From assembly GCF_014269035.2 (NCBI RefSeq), contig NZ_JABWRP020000014.1:124001-188000 (forward strand): a stretch of 64,000 nucleotides of DNA, in the 5' to 3' direction. The position numbers and the translations under genes were made by a program. The notes below the pieces were generated by a model. It was not told where the DNA came from. It saw only the letters and a list, made by a program, of their open reading frames with translations, and made no database searches. The first letter of the stretch is position 1. Each line of letters opens with the position of its first letter. Below are positions 8,150 to 16,638 of this stretch, one piece after another. The DNA comes from Pseudomonas vlassakiae. GTDB taxonomy: Bacteria; Pseudomonadota; Gammaproteobacteria; Pseudomonadales; Pseudomonadaceae.

Positions 8150-9445
8150 ATGTCTTTCGATACCCAACATACCGCGTCGTACTACGCCGCCACGGCGCGC
8201 AACGCGGCGCCCTACCCCTGCCTCGACGGCGAGCTGACGGCTGACGTGTGCGTAGTCGGCGGCGGGCTGACCGGGGTCAACACCGCGCTGGAACTGGCCG
8301 AGCGCGGGCTTTGCGTGGTGCTGCTGGAGGGCCGGCGCATTGGCTGGGGCGCCAGCGGGCGCAACGGCGGCCAGCTGATTCGCGGCATCGGCCATGATGT
8401 CGGCGGCTTTGCCCGTTACGTTGGCCAGGACGGCGTGCGCTACCTGCAGCAGGCCGGCATCGAGTCGGTGGCACTGGTCGCTCGCCGCATCGAGCAATAC
8501 GCGATTGCCTGCGACCTGCGCTGGGGCTTCTGCGAACTGGCCAATACCCCGGCACAGTTCGCTGCCTTCAAGGCTGAACAGGAAGACCTGGCCAGGCTGG
8601 GCTACCGCCACCACACCCGCCTGGTCGGGCCCGAGGGCATGCAGGAGATCGTCGCCAGCGACCAGTATGCCGGCGGCCTGGTGGACATGGGTTCAGGCCA
8701 CCTGCACCCGCTCGACCTGGTCCAGGGCGAAGCGCGCGTAGCCCAGGGCCTGGGCGTACGCATCTTCGAGCAGAGCCCGGTGCTGCGCATCGAGCATGGC
8801 CCCACCGTGACCGTGCATACGGCGCGCGGCAAAGTACGGGCACAGAGCCTGGTACTGGGCTGCAATGCCCACCTCGACGACCTGGAGCCACGCCTGAGCG
8901 GTAAAGTGCTGCCGGCCGGTAGTTACGTGGTGGCCACCGAGCCGCTGCCGGAGGCCGTGGCCAGCAAGCTGATCCCGCAGAACATGGCCCTGTGTGACCA
9001 GAAAGTCGGCCTGGACTACTACCGCCTCACTGCCGACCGCCGCCTGCTGTTCGGCGGTGCATGCCACTATTCCGGCCGCGACCCCAAGGACATCGCGGCC
9101 TACATGCGGCCAAAAGTGCTCAAGGTGTTCCCACAACTGGCCAACGTGCGCATCGACTTCCAGTGGGGCGGCATGATCGGCATCACCGCCAACCGCTTCC
9201 CGCAAGTGGGGCGGTTGAGCCAGCACCCCAACGTTTTCTATGCCCAGGGCTATTCCGGGCATGGGCTGAACGTAACCCACTGGACGGCGAAGCTGCTGGC
9301 AGAAGGCATCGCGCTGGGGCAGAGCCAGGGCCTGGACGTGTTCAGCGCGGTGCCGCACCTGACGTTCCCGGGCGGCAAGGCGCTGCGCTCGCCGCTGCTG
9401 GCGCTGGGGATGTTGTGGTATCGGTTGCGGGAGGCGCTGGGCTAA
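8150..9445 (+). CDS. FAD-dependent amine oxidoreductase, PuuB/DadA type
   Basis: The 431-residue protein begins with an FAD-binding Rossmann motif (VCVVGGGLTGVNTALELAERG, near residue 34) and continues as a DAO-fold oxidoreductase with FGGACHYSGRDP and GYSGHGLNVTHW near the C-terminus, as in gamma-glutamylputrescine oxidase PuuB. It would oxidise the glutamylated polyamine made by the upstream synthetase, releasing an aldehyde for an aldehyde dehydrogenase. I use the ATG at 8150. A TTG at 8132 overlapping the previous stop is in frame but has no better ribosome binding site. Confidence 0.87.
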   Translation: MSFDTQHTASYYAATARNAAPYPCLDGELTADVCVVGGGLTGVNTALELAERGLCVVLLEGRRIGWGASGRNGGQLIRGIGHDVGGFARYVGQDGVRYLQQAGIESVALVARRIEQYAIACDLRWGFCELANTPAQFAAFKAEQEDLARLGYRHHTRLVGPEGMQEIVASDQYAGGLVDMGSGHLHPLDLVQGEARVAQGLGVRIFEQSPVLRIEHGPTVTVHTARGKVRAQSLVLGCNAHLDDLEPRLSGKVLPAGSYVVATEPLPEAVASKLIPQNMALCDQKVGLDYYRLTADRRLLFGGACHYSGRDPKDIAAYMRPKVLKVFPQLANVRIDFQWGGMIGITANRFPQVGRLSQHPNVFYAQGYSGHGLNVTHWTAKLLAEGIALGQSQGLDVFSAVPHLTFPGGKALRSPLLALGMLWYRLREALG

Positions 9446-9465
9446 ACGCGAGTCAGGCCGAGCTT

Positions 9466-9490
9466 GTCGCGGGAGTGACGTTCTCGCGAC
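9466..9490 (+). terminator. Putative terminator hairpin after the polyamine operon
   Basis: GTCGCGGGAG and TTCTCGCGAC form an imperfect stem (one mismatched pair) 20 bases after the oxidase stop. The following 85 bases are strongly AT-rich. It marks the boundary between the polyamine operon and the toxin-antitoxin module. Confidence 0.45.
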
Positions 9491-9576
9491 GGTTCAACTT
9501 TATAAACAGCATTACAACCAAAGTGCAAACATATGATTTATAGACATATTTTTTAAAAGCAAATCAAATAAATCCT

Positions 9577-9882
9577 CTAAAGAATCGCCTGCAATCCCTT
9601 GATTGCAATGACATTTAGCAGCTTCAGCGCAGGCCCTGCAGGACGTGTCTCCCCCTGCTCCCATTTACGCACCGTTGATGCGCTGGTATGCAGATGCAAT
9701 GCGAATACCGGTTGGCTGAAATTCAGTGCCTCGCGAAGCTGGCGAATATCCAGCGCACTGAAATCCCGCACCGGAGCGGGACAGAGCATTTCGAAATCCC
9801 GAAGGGTAACCTTGCCAACAGCCCCGGCCTCATGAAGTACGGTCAGATCCTCACGCAACGATTCAACAATTTTGCTGCTCAC
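9577..9882 (-). CDS. HigA/NadS-like antitoxin with helix-turn-helix
   Basis: A 101-residue protein whose C-terminal half is an XRE/Cro-type helix-turn-helix (DIRQLREALNFSQPVFALHL, then TSASTVRKWEQGETRPAGPA), the signature of HigA/NadS-type antitoxins. It overlaps the end of the upstream toxin gene by 20 bases, so translation is coupled. Toxin-first order is typical of higBA-like modules. The antitoxin should bind the toxin and repress the shared promoter. Confidence 0.85.
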   Translation of the reverse strand: MSSKIVESLREDLTVLHEAGAVGKVTLRDFEMLCPAPVRDFSALDIRQLREALNFSQPVFALHLHTSASTVRKWEQGETRPAGPALKLLNVIAIKGLQAIL

Positions 9883-10246
9883 AGCAAACCTCCATCAAAA
9901 CACCTGATTGCAAAGCCCGCCTGAGCGCTACGGGACAAAGCTCCAGGAAAACCCTGCCAGCGAAGCGCAACGCTTTTTGTTCTTCCAGCGTGATATTGGC
10001 CTTGTCACTCTTGGCAAACCCGTGCAGAAACACATAACGATTGCCGATTCGAGCAGACAGCAGTGTCCGGTAACCACCTCGCTTGCCAGTACCGTGCCCT
10101 GCAACACGCTTCTTGAACAAGTCGCCGCCGAGGCTGGCGTCAATCAGCCCTCTGCGCATTTCATTCACCGCCTGGCACAACATCGCATCTGATAATTTCT
10201 GCCCGGCTTGCCAGCGCGCAAAATCCTTGCGCTTGAGAACTTCCAT
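9863..10246 (-). CDS. RelE/HigB-like toxin
   Basis: A 127-residue basic protein. The core KKRVAGHGTGKRGGYRTLLS followed by FLHGFAKSDKANI matches the COG4737-type branch of RelE/HigB toxins, which inhibit translation by mRNA cleavage. The ATG at 10246 has GGAG 7 bases upstream. The stop lies inside the antitoxin gene. Region 9490-10400 is less GC-rich than its neighbours and separates two metabolic loci, consistent with a small acquired module. Family placement is from motif memory. Confidence 0.8.
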   Translation of the reverse strand: MEVLKRKDFARWQAGQKLSDAMLCQAVNEMRRGLIDASLGGDLFKKRVAGHGTGKRGGYRTLLSARIGNRYVFLHGFAKSDKANITLEEQKALRFAGRVFLELCPVALRRALQSGVLMEVCCEQQNC

Positions 10247-10259
10247 GAGCGGTCTCCAA

Positions 10260-10289
10260 ACCATACCCGTTACGGGCATAGTTTTTCAA
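10260..10289 (-). promoter_or_regulatory. Toxin-antitoxin promoter with palindromic operator
   Basis: On the minus strand TTGAAA (10289-10284) and TATGGT (10265-10260) are separated by 18 bases. The spacer and -10 overlap a palindrome AT-N-CCCGTTACGGG-N-AT at 10263-10279. A palindrome buried in the promoter 14 bases before the toxin ATG is the expected autoregulatory operator for the HigA-like antitoxin. Confidence 0.6.
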
Positions 10290-10446
10290 CGGTAGCCACG
10301 ATCGCATAGACGCTCTTTCCGGCCAAATCGTAGGAAAAGTCAACGCCTCAACTCGTTACCGAAGCGACTTTTCGCCGACCCACTGGCCATCTGCCAAGCA
10401 CCTGCTAGCGTTGTTCTGGCCGACCCATCATGGATGCAAAACCATC

Positions 10447-11124
10447 ATGAAATCACTGCCCCGCGTTACCCTGTTGTGCGCCGCTTTGCTCGCTGTGGCC
10501 GCCTGCTCCAGCAACCGCGTGGACCCCAAGGACTATTCCGGCTTTCTCAAGGACTACAGCCGCCTGCAGGAAGCGAAAAGCCCATCCGGTGCATCGGTGA
10601 TGCGCTGGATCGACCCCAAGGTCAATATCAACCAGTATTCGCAAGTCTTCATCGAGCCGAGCCAGTTCTACCCCAAGCCGCAGGCGACGGCGGTCATTTC
10701 CCAGCAGACGCTCAATGAAATCACCCGCTACTTCAACGATGCCCTGCGCCGTGAAATGGGCAGCGTGCTGACCCTGGCCAAGGCACCCGGCCCTGGCACC
10801 ATCGTGGTACGCCCGGCGATCACTGCCGTGTCAACCAGCAATGAAAGCCTCAAACCCTACGAATTCATCCCGATCGCGCTGATTTCCGCAGGCGTCAACA
10901 CCGCCATGGGCGGCCGCGACCAGGAAGTGGATGTCGGTGTCGAAGCGGCCTTCCTCGACGGCGGCAACCAGAAGGTACTGGCCCAGGTGGTACGCAAAGG
11001 TACCGGCAAGGAGCTGGAAAACGACAAGACCAAGCTGACCCTGAACGACGTCAAGCCGGTACTGGACGGCTGGGCCAAGGACATGCGCGCCAGCTTCATC
11101 ACCCTCAAGAACAAGAGCAAATAG
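10447..11124 (+). CDS. DUF3313-like outer-membrane lipoprotein
   Basis: The 225-residue product has a lipoprotein signal with lipobox LLAVAAC; the Cys is followed by SSN, so no Asp+2 inner-membrane retention signal is present and outer-membrane location is likely. The mature protein begins with KDYSGFLKDYSRLQ, which resembles DUF3313 lipoproteins. It has no catalytic motif I can see. The ATG at 10447 places the signal correctly; the ribosome binding site is weak. It stands alone between the toxin-antitoxin module and a 245-base gap. Function unknown. Confidence 0.75.
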   Translation: MKSLPRVTLLCAALLAVAACSSNRVDPKDYSGFLKDYSRLQEAKSPSGASVMRWIDPKVNINQYSQVFIEPSQFYPKPQATAVISQQTLNEITRYFNDALRREMGSVLTLAKAPGPGTIVVRPAITAVSTSNESLKPYEFIPIALISAGVNTAMGGRDQEVDVGVEAAFLDGGNQKVLAQVVRKGTGKELENDKTKLTLNDVKPVLDGWAKDMRASFITLKNKSK

Positions 11125-11170
11125 CCATCAGCCGCTCCGCTCGTCGGAGATAGTTCAAAAACGCCATCAC

Positions 11171-11210
11171 TGCCTGGCAGCCCTGCTTTACTCAAGCGGG
11201 CTGCCAGGCA
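11171..11210. repeat. Strong inverted repeat after the lipoprotein gene
   Basis: TGCCTGGCAGCC (11171-11182) and GGCTGCCAGGCA (11199-11210) are perfect 12-base arms with a 16-base loop, 46 bases after the stop. The loop contains CTTTA but no run of T follows the stem. It may be the lipoprotein gene's terminator. Confidence 0.5.
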
Positions 11211-11370
11211 GGCGGCACCGCAGACCAGGGACTGGTTGCACAAGCTGGCTGACAACAGCCGCTCGCTCCGGGCAGGCAGCACTGCCGCTCGGCTCCCCTT
11301 CTCCCCGCTTTCCGCCCGCCTTTGCAGCCGTGTATCGGTATTTCATTCATCGAATGCAATGGAGGCAATC

Positions 11371-11952
11371 ATGTCTGACTCACTGCTCGCACCCTCGGCA
11401 GGCCTGTTCCCGGTGTCCTACCAGATCGGCAACGCCGCCGCCGGCGCCCCGCGCCTGCAACTCGACCTGCTGGTCTATACCCCGGACCGCAGCCTTAACG
11501 GCACAGCCCAGATCACCCAGGCCGTCAACCCACCGCTGGACCTGCACCTGGATGTCTGGGGCAGCTACACCTACCTCACCGTTCAGCCACCAAGCGAAGG
11601 CAGGATCCTGATCACCGCCCAGGGCAACCAGGGTGGCCCACACGCCAACTCCCCGGTGCAGTTCAAGTTCAGGGCGCTGCTCGAGCCAGGCTGGCAGCAT
11701 GGCGTGGCCGATTACGAGTATTACAACGGCCAGCGCTGGGTGAGTGTGGACAACGTCCCGGTCACGCTGGAAGGCCAGCGCATCCAGCAACTGGCCAATG
11801 TCGACCTGCACAGCGAACTGCACAACGCCACCCTCGAGGCCGCGATCGCCAACGGCGATCTCGCCCACCTCAAGCAGTTGGCCACGGGCGGCCTCGACCA
11901 GGCCATCGCAGCGACCAAGTCCCCGGCCACCAAGGCCGCCAAGAAAGCCTGA
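11371..11952 (+). CDS. DUF1842-DUF1843-like protein
   Basis: A 193-residue soluble protein without signal peptide. About residues 8-140 resemble DUF1842 (GAPRLQLDLLVYTPDRSLNG, ITQAVNPPLDLHLDVWGSY). The tail from about residue 150 (TLEAAIANGDLAHLKQLATG) resembles the short helical DUF1843, followed by an Ala/Lys-rich end. GGAGG lies 5 bases before the ATG. The next gene is a shorter paralogue 19 bases downstream. Function of both domains is unknown; the fold looks beta-rich. Domain names are from memory and need a profile search. Confidence 0.75.
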   Translation: MSDSLLAPSAGLFPVSYQIGNAAAGAPRLQLDLLVYTPDRSLNGTAQITQAVNPPLDLHLDVWGSYTYLTVQPPSEGRILITAQGNQGGPHANSPVQFKFRALLEPGWQHGVADYEYYNGQRWVSVDNVPVTLEGQRIQQLANVDLHSELHNATLEAAIANGDLAHLKQLATGGLDQAIAATKSPATKAAKKA

Positions 11953-11971
11953 GCAGGCAAGGAGAAACATC

Positions 11972-12427
11972 ATGGCAATCGGACTGTTCCATGTTCGCCT
12001 GAACGTCAGCAACGGGTTGCTCGGCGCCCCGACCCTGACCCTCGATCTGCTGGTCAACAGCGTGACCAAGAAAATCTTCGGCAAGGCCCGGGCCAGCCAG
12101 GCCACCTACCCGTCGCAGCCATTCCAGGCGAATGTGTGGGGTGACTACAGCGAACTGCAGTTCGCGCCGGCTGGCGCACCGTCGATCGTCCTCAGCCTGG
12201 ACGGCAGCCCCAGCGGCCCACTCAGCCAGATCGCGCAGACTTTCCACCTGCACGGCCTGCTGGATACCGGCTGGAGCAACGGCTCGGCCAGTTACCGGTA
12301 CTTCAGCAACGGCCATTGGGTCGACCAGCACGGGCGAGTGCGCAAGGCTCCGGATGTGACCCACCAGGGCCGGCCGCAACTGGCGCAGCGGCTGAAAGCG
12401 GCTGTCAGCCAGCTCGAAAACGTTTAA
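11972..12427 (+). CDS. DUF1842-like protein, shorter paralogue
   Basis: A 151-residue protein that repeats the plan of the upstream gene (GAPTLTLDLLVNSVTKKIFG, ARASQATYPSQPFQANVWGDY, LLDTGWSNGSASYRYFSNGHW) but lacks the DUF1843-like tail, ending in a short helical QLAQRLKAAVSQLENV. AGGAG lies 9 bases before the ATG. The two genes are evidently a tandem duplication and one operon. No catalytic residues, signal peptide or membrane segment are visible. Confidence 0.75.
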   Translation: MAIGLFHVRLNVSNGLLGAPTLTLDLLVNSVTKKIFGKARASQATYPSQPFQANVWGDYSELQFAPAGAPSIVLSLDGSPSGPLSQIAQTFHLHGLLDTGWSNGSASYRYFSNGHWVDQHGRVRKAPDVTHQGRPQLAQRLKAAVSQLENV

Positions 12428-12440
12428 CCCGCACACAGCG

Positions 12441-12468
12441 TTCGCCGGCAGGGCCACCTGCCGGCGAA
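12441..12468. terminator. Bidirectional terminator between DUF1842 genes and sdaA
   Basis: TTCGCCGGCAGG and CCTGCCGGCGAA form a perfect 12-bp stem with a 4-base loop in the gap between two convergent genes, 14 bases after one stop and 8 before the other. There is no long T-run. Confidence 0.7.
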
Positions 12469-12475
12469 ACGCCGA

Positions 12476-13852
12476 TCAACACTCGACGAACGCGACCGCC
12501 AGGCCGCCCCGCGAAGTTTCCTTGTAGTTGGCGTGCATGTCGGCACCGGTATCGCGCAGGGTACGGATCACCCGGTCGAGCGAGATGAAATGCTCGCCGT
12601 CACCCCGCAAAGCCATCTGAACGGCATTGATCGCCTTCACCGCAGCAATCGCATTGCGTTCGATGCACGGCACCTGGACCAGCCCGCCGACCGGGTCGCA
12701 GGTCAGCCCGAGGTTATGCTCCAGGGCAATCTCGGCGGCGTTTTCCAGTTGCGGCGGTGTGGCCCCCAGCACTTCGGCCAGACCGGCAGCGGCCATCGAA
12801 CAGGCCGAACCGACTTCCCCCTGGCAGCCGACTTCAGCCCCGGAGATCGATGCATTCTTCTTGCACAGGATGCCGACCGCGGCAGCCGCCAGCAGAAACG
12901 CCACCACATCATCGTCACAGGCGCTCGGGTTGAACTTCATGTAGTAGTGCAACACCGCCGGGATAATGCCGGCGGCGCCATTGGTGGGCGCGGTGACCAT
13001 GCGTCCACCGGCGGCATTCTCTTCGTTGACCGCCAAGGCAAACAGGTTGACCCACTCCATGGCGCTCAAGGTCGAACCGATCACATTGGGCTGGCCAGCT
13101 TCCTGCAAGCTTCGGTGCAGGCGCGCGGCACGGCGCTTGACGTTGAGGCCACCGGGCAGGATGCCTTCGTTGCGCAGGCCGTTGTCGACGCACTCGCGCA
13201 TTGCCGCCCAGATCCGCAGCAGGCCTTCGCGCACCTCGGTTTCCGGGCGCCAGGCACACTCGTTGGCGAGCATCAGCTGGGCCACGCTCAGCTGGTTGGC
13301 CTTGCACAGGGCCAGCAATTCGGCACCGCTGGAAAACTCGTACGGCAGGTGAACGGCATTGGCCTCAGCCTGCGGTGCGTCGAGTTCGCCCTGCTCGACG
13401 ATGAAGCCACCGCCGATGGAATAGTAGGTCTGCTGGAACAGGCTGCCCTGCCCGTCCATGGCCTGCAGGGTCATGGCATTGGGGTGATACGGCAGGCTTT
13501 CGTCCAGCAGCAGCATGTCGCGGGCATACTGGAACGTCAGCGGGTGGCTGCCATCGAGCATCAGGCACTGCTCCTGCAGCAACTGATGGATGCGCGGCTC
13601 GATGGTGGCCGGGTCGATACGATCCGGCCACTGCCCCATCAGGCCGAGCAGGCAGGCGCGATCGGTTGCATGGCCGACCCCGGTGGCGGAAAGGGAGCCG
13701 TACAGGCGCACTTCGATGCGCTGCACCTGCGTCAGCAGGCCTTGCTCACGCAACGCCTGGGCGAAGCTTGCCGCCGCCCGCATCGGGCCTACGGTGTGGG
13801 AACTGGAGGGGCCGATGCCAATCTTGAAAAGGTCGAAAACACTGATAGCCAT
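12476..13852 (-). CDS. sdaA: L-serine ammonia-lyase (4Fe-4S, single chain)
   Basis: The 458-residue protein converts L-serine to pyruvate and ammonia with a [4Fe-4S] cluster. Both domains are fused: the beta domain begins SVFDLFKIGIGPSSSHTVGP, and the alpha domain contains GAEVGCQGEVGSACSMAAAG and TCDPVGGLVQVPCIERN, which carry cluster-ligand cysteines. The C-terminus (TSRGGLAVAFVEC) also ends with the conserved cysteine of the family. Start chosen at the ATG giving the family-standard N-terminus. It is divergent from a LysR gene that probably regulates it. Confidence 0.95.
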   Translation of the reverse strand: MAISVFDLFKIGIGPSSSHTVGPMRAAASFAQALREQGLLTQVQRIEVRLYGSLSATGVGHATDRACLLGLMGQWPDRIDPATIEPRIHQLLQEQCLMLDGSHPLTFQYARDMLLLDESLPYHPNAMTLQAMDGQGSLFQQTYYSIGGGFIVEQGELDAPQAEANAVHLPYEFSSGAELLALCKANQLSVAQLMLANECAWRPETEVREGLLRIWAAMRECVDNGLRNEGILPGGLNVKRRAARLHRSLQEAGQPNVIGSTLSAMEWVNLFALAVNEENAAGGRMVTAPTNGAAGIIPAVLHYYMKFNPSACDDDVVAFLLAAAAVGILCKKNASISGAEVGCQGEVGSACSMAAAGLAEVLGATPPQLENAAEIALEHNLGLTCDPVGGLVQVPCIERNAIAAVKAINAVQMALRGDGEHFISLDRVIRTLRDTGADMHANYKETSRGGLAVAFVEC

Positions 13853-13998
13853 GCTAATGCCTGACCGTGTCGGAGCTTTACACTGCCGCACGGCTGTCTG
13901 AGAAAATTGAGCGGTATTGCCAATTTGCGCGATACTGCCGCGGTCACTGGCAGATGACCAACGAAACTTCCTAAGCAAGGCTTTAGTGGTACTAAACG
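13853..13998. promoter_or_regulatory. Divergent promoter region, sdaA / LysR gene
   Basis: These 146 bases lie between the two divergent starts and include moderately AT-rich stretches near 13905-13930 and 13965-13998. A LysR regulator would be expected to bind here. I did not find a convincing single promoter by eye. Confidence 0.45.
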
Positions 13999-14943
13999 AT
14001 GAGGCGGCAACTCAATGGCCAGATGTTCGTCTGGCTGCATGTCTTTTCCTGCGCGGCACGGCACCTGTCGTTCACCCGCTGTGCCGACGAACTGCACATC
14101 ACCCCCGGTGCTGTCAGCCAACAGATGCGCCAACTGGAAGAGCGCCTGGGCTACAAACTGTTCCTGCGCCGGGCACGCGGCGTGGAGCTCAGTGCCGAGG
14201 GCCAGCGCCTGGCACAGACGGTCACCGAGGCCTATGGCAGCATCGAGGCCGAACTGTTGCGCCTGGATGCCGGTGAAATCCGCGGCACCTTGCGCCTGCG
14301 TTCGATCCCGTCGTTCCTGGCCAAGTGGCTTACTCCCCGATTGCCGCGCTTCCAGCAGCGTTACCCGGACATCGAACTGCGCCTGGTCGCCGAAGACAGC
14401 GCCCATGCGTTGCACCCCGGCGACTTCGACCTGGCCATCGACCTCAACGACGGCAGCTACCCAGGCATGCTGTCGACGCCTTTGCTGGATGAACAGATCT
14501 TCCCGGTCTGTTCACCTGCGCTGCTGCGTGGTCGCCCACCGCTGCATGGCCCGGCCGACCTGGCGCATTACCCGCTGCTGCACGACATCACCGCCTGGCG
14601 CGGCAGCTCGGAATATGCGGAATGGGAGTTCTACCTGGAAGGCATCGGTGCCGGCGGGCTGGACGTGCGCCGGGGACATACCTTCAACCGCAACCACCTG
14701 ACCATCGAAGCGGCGATCGCCGGCGTCGGCGTGGCGATTGCCCGGCGCACGCTGCTCAATGACGAGCTCGAACGCGGCGCCTTGATCGTGCCGTTTGGCC
14801 ACCCGATTGCCAACCACAAGCGCTACATGGTGCATTACCCCCCAGGCGGCCTGAACCAGCCGGGCGCGCGTGCGGTGCATGACTGGCTGGTGGAAGAAGC
14901 GCAAGGCTTTCGCGCCTTGCACCCGCTGACGCTACCGGCCTGA
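13999..14943 (+). CDS. LysR-family regulator, GcvA-like, probable sdaA regulator
   Basis: A 314-residue LysR protein. The N-terminal HTH (FSCAARHLSFTRCADELHIT, then PGAVSQQMRQLEERLG) has the 'LSFTRAADELHVTPGAVS' style of the GcvA/AmpR/DsdC group, which often senses amino acids or related compounds. The effector domain spans about residues 95-300. It is divergent from sdaA, so serine-responsive control is a reasonable guess. Its stop codon directly abuts the stop codon of the convergent phosphoethanolamine-transferase-like gene, so no terminator space exists between them. Confidence 0.87.
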   Translation: MRRQLNGQMFVWLHVFSCAARHLSFTRCADELHITPGAVSQQMRQLEERLGYKLFLRRARGVELSAEGQRLAQTVTEAYGSIEAELLRLDAGEIRGTLRLRSIPSFLAKWLTPRLPRFQQRYPDIELRLVAEDSAHALHPGDFDLAIDLNDGSYPGMLSTPLLDEQIFPVCSPALLRGRPPLHGPADLAHYPLLHDITAWRGSSEYAEWEFYLEGIGAGGLDVRRGHTFNRNHLTIEAAIAGVGVAIARRTLLNDELERGALIVPFGHPIANHKRYMVHYPPGGLNQPGARAVHDWLVEEAQGFRALHPLTLPA

Positions 14944-16638
14944 TCACTCGACGGCTATGTGCCGGATGTCGAAGTCGAACGATGGCACAAAGCCGGTCGC
15001 GAGCAGGTGTGGGCACTCCGAGGGCTTGTAGTCATCGCTGAGCAAGTCCTGGGTGCTGTCATAGCCGGGCATGGATATCCCGGCCATGTTCAGCAGCGTA
15101 TGCGGCAGCGAGCCGATGCTGACCTGCTGGTCCTCCCTGGCCTTCAACTTTTCCAGTTTGGCCATCTGCTCTGGCGAAAGGTCGCCGCTGGACCAGACAA
15201 ACGCCGATGTCGACAGGTCGTACTGGTTACCGATGCCATGGCCCAACAGCTTTCGGCTGTCATCCAGCAGGTTCTCGCCATGGTCCGACGCGTAGACCAG
15301 CAGGGCTTTCCTGTGCCTGGCCGCCAGCGTTTGCATGATCGAGAACAGCAGCCAGTCGGTGTACAGGACCGAGTTGTCGTAATCGGCCGTGATCCGGTCT
15401 TTCTGGCTGCCGCTGGCCGGCTTGAACCGGGCGAAGTCACGTGGGTAGCGCCGAGCGTATTCGAAGTGGCTGCCCTTGATGTGGATGAATATCGCCTGGC
15501 GGCGCCCATCGGCCTTGCCCAGCACCTGTTGCAACACCGGCACCAGCGCACCGTCGTAGCTGCGCTCCAGGTACTGGCGGTACTGAGCTTCTGCGGCGAT
15601 CTGCGGAATGATCCCGCCAAAGCTGTCGACCTCCTGCGAAGACAGCCAGTACGTGTCGTAGCCGGCCGCACGCAGGATCCCCACCAGCGATTTGTTCGAT
15701 GCAATCAGGTCCCAGTCGCGGATGGGGTGCAGGCTGAGCAGCGAAGGCACGGCAACCGACGTGTAAGGTGCGGTGGTGCACATGCGCTTGAACTTGAACA
15801 GCCCAGGCTGCTGATCGAGGTGGGGCGTGGTGGTGTTCGGGTAACCGTACAATGACCAGTTGTGCGGGCGCGATGACTCGCCGATGACGAACACCAGTGT
15901 CTCGAGGTCGGCCTGGTCGGAGATGCGGGTGATGTTCACCTGCGCCGCCATGCGTTGCTGGATATGCCCCTTGGACTGCCAATACAAGGCCGCCGTCAGG
16001 CCGAGCTGCGACAGGTAACCTGCGGGCGTGCTCTGGTCTTTCGCCAACAGGTCGAGCACTGCGCCCTTGCTCAGTGAGTTGAGCGTGACGGTCTTGTAGA
16101 AATACGCCCCATAGCCCAGCAGCAAGCCGCCGAACGCCAGCGCAAGCATGGCCTTGTTGCGGTGCTGGCGGCGGCCGTGGAGCCCGGCCAAGCCCACCCC
16201 GTAGCACACTGCGAACACCGCCAAGGTCGCAGCGATCGAGCGCCAGTAGGTGGCGAAAAAGTCCGTCGCTTCCTTGTAGTTGGTCAGGGCAATGTACAGG
16301 TAGGCCGCCGTCAGCCGCGAACCGAAGTTCAGCACCACGAACAGGTCGATGCTCGCCAGCAGGTAGAACGGCAACAGCAGCAGATGCACCTTGAACGGGT
16401 TGGCCGATATGAAGCGGATTGCCAGTAGCCACAACAACGAAATGGCAAAGGTGTACAGGACCAGCAGGTCGATTTTCGCGCATTGGCAATCGGCCAACAG
16501 CCTGGCGAACTGCGGCGAAAATAGAAAGGCCCAGAGCAGCAGCGAGGGCCACTCGGCTTTCAACAGCCTGGCGATAGCGGCGCCTCCCGCGGACAAGATG
16601 ATGATGCCCCTCCCCGCCCTGCCGGACTGCGGCGTCAA
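14944..16638 (-). CDS. Phosphoethanolamine-transferase-like membrane sulfatase-fold enzyme
   Basis: About 564 residues. Several hydrophobic segments in the first 200 residues anchor it in the inner membrane, followed by a periplasmic alkaline-phosphatase/sulfatase-fold domain. Metal and nucleophile motifs of the EptA/CptA/OpgE group are visible: FVIGESSRPHNWSLYGYPNT, the Thr in APYTSVAVP, and YASDHGENL. It probably transfers phosphoethanolamine, or another substituent, to a glycan of the adjacent EPS pathway. The start is uncertain. I chose the TTG at 16638 that overlaps the upstream gene's TGA, implying coupling; another TTG at 16596 and a GTG at 16698 are possible. Confidence 0.75.
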   Translation of the reverse strand: MTPQSGRAGRGIIILSAGGAAIARLLKAEWPSLLLWAFLFSPQFARLLADCQCAKIDLLVLYTFAISLLWLLAIRFISANPFKVHLLLLPFYLLASIDLFVVLNFGSRLTAAYLYIALTNYKEATDFFATYWRSIAATLAVFAVCYGVGLAGLHGRRQHRNKAMLALAFGGLLLGYGAYFYKTVTLNSLSKGAVLDLLAKDQSTPAGYLSQLGLTAALYWQSKGHIQQRMAAQVNITRISDQADLETLVFVIGESSRPHNWSLYGYPNTTTPHLDQQPGLFKFKRMCTTAPYTSVAVPSLLSLHPIRDWDLIASNKSLVGILRAAGYDTYWLSSQEVDSFGGIIPQIAAEAQYRQYLERSYDGALVPVLQQVLGKADGRRQAIFIHIKGSHFEYARRYPRDFARFKPASGSQKDRITADYDNSVLYTDWLLFSIMQTLAARHRKALLVYASDHGENLLDDSRKLLGHGIGNQYDLSTSAFVWSSGDLSPEQMAKLEKLKAREDQQVSIGSLPHTLLNMAGISMPGYDSTQDLLSDDYKPSECPHLLATGFVPSFDFDIRHIAVE

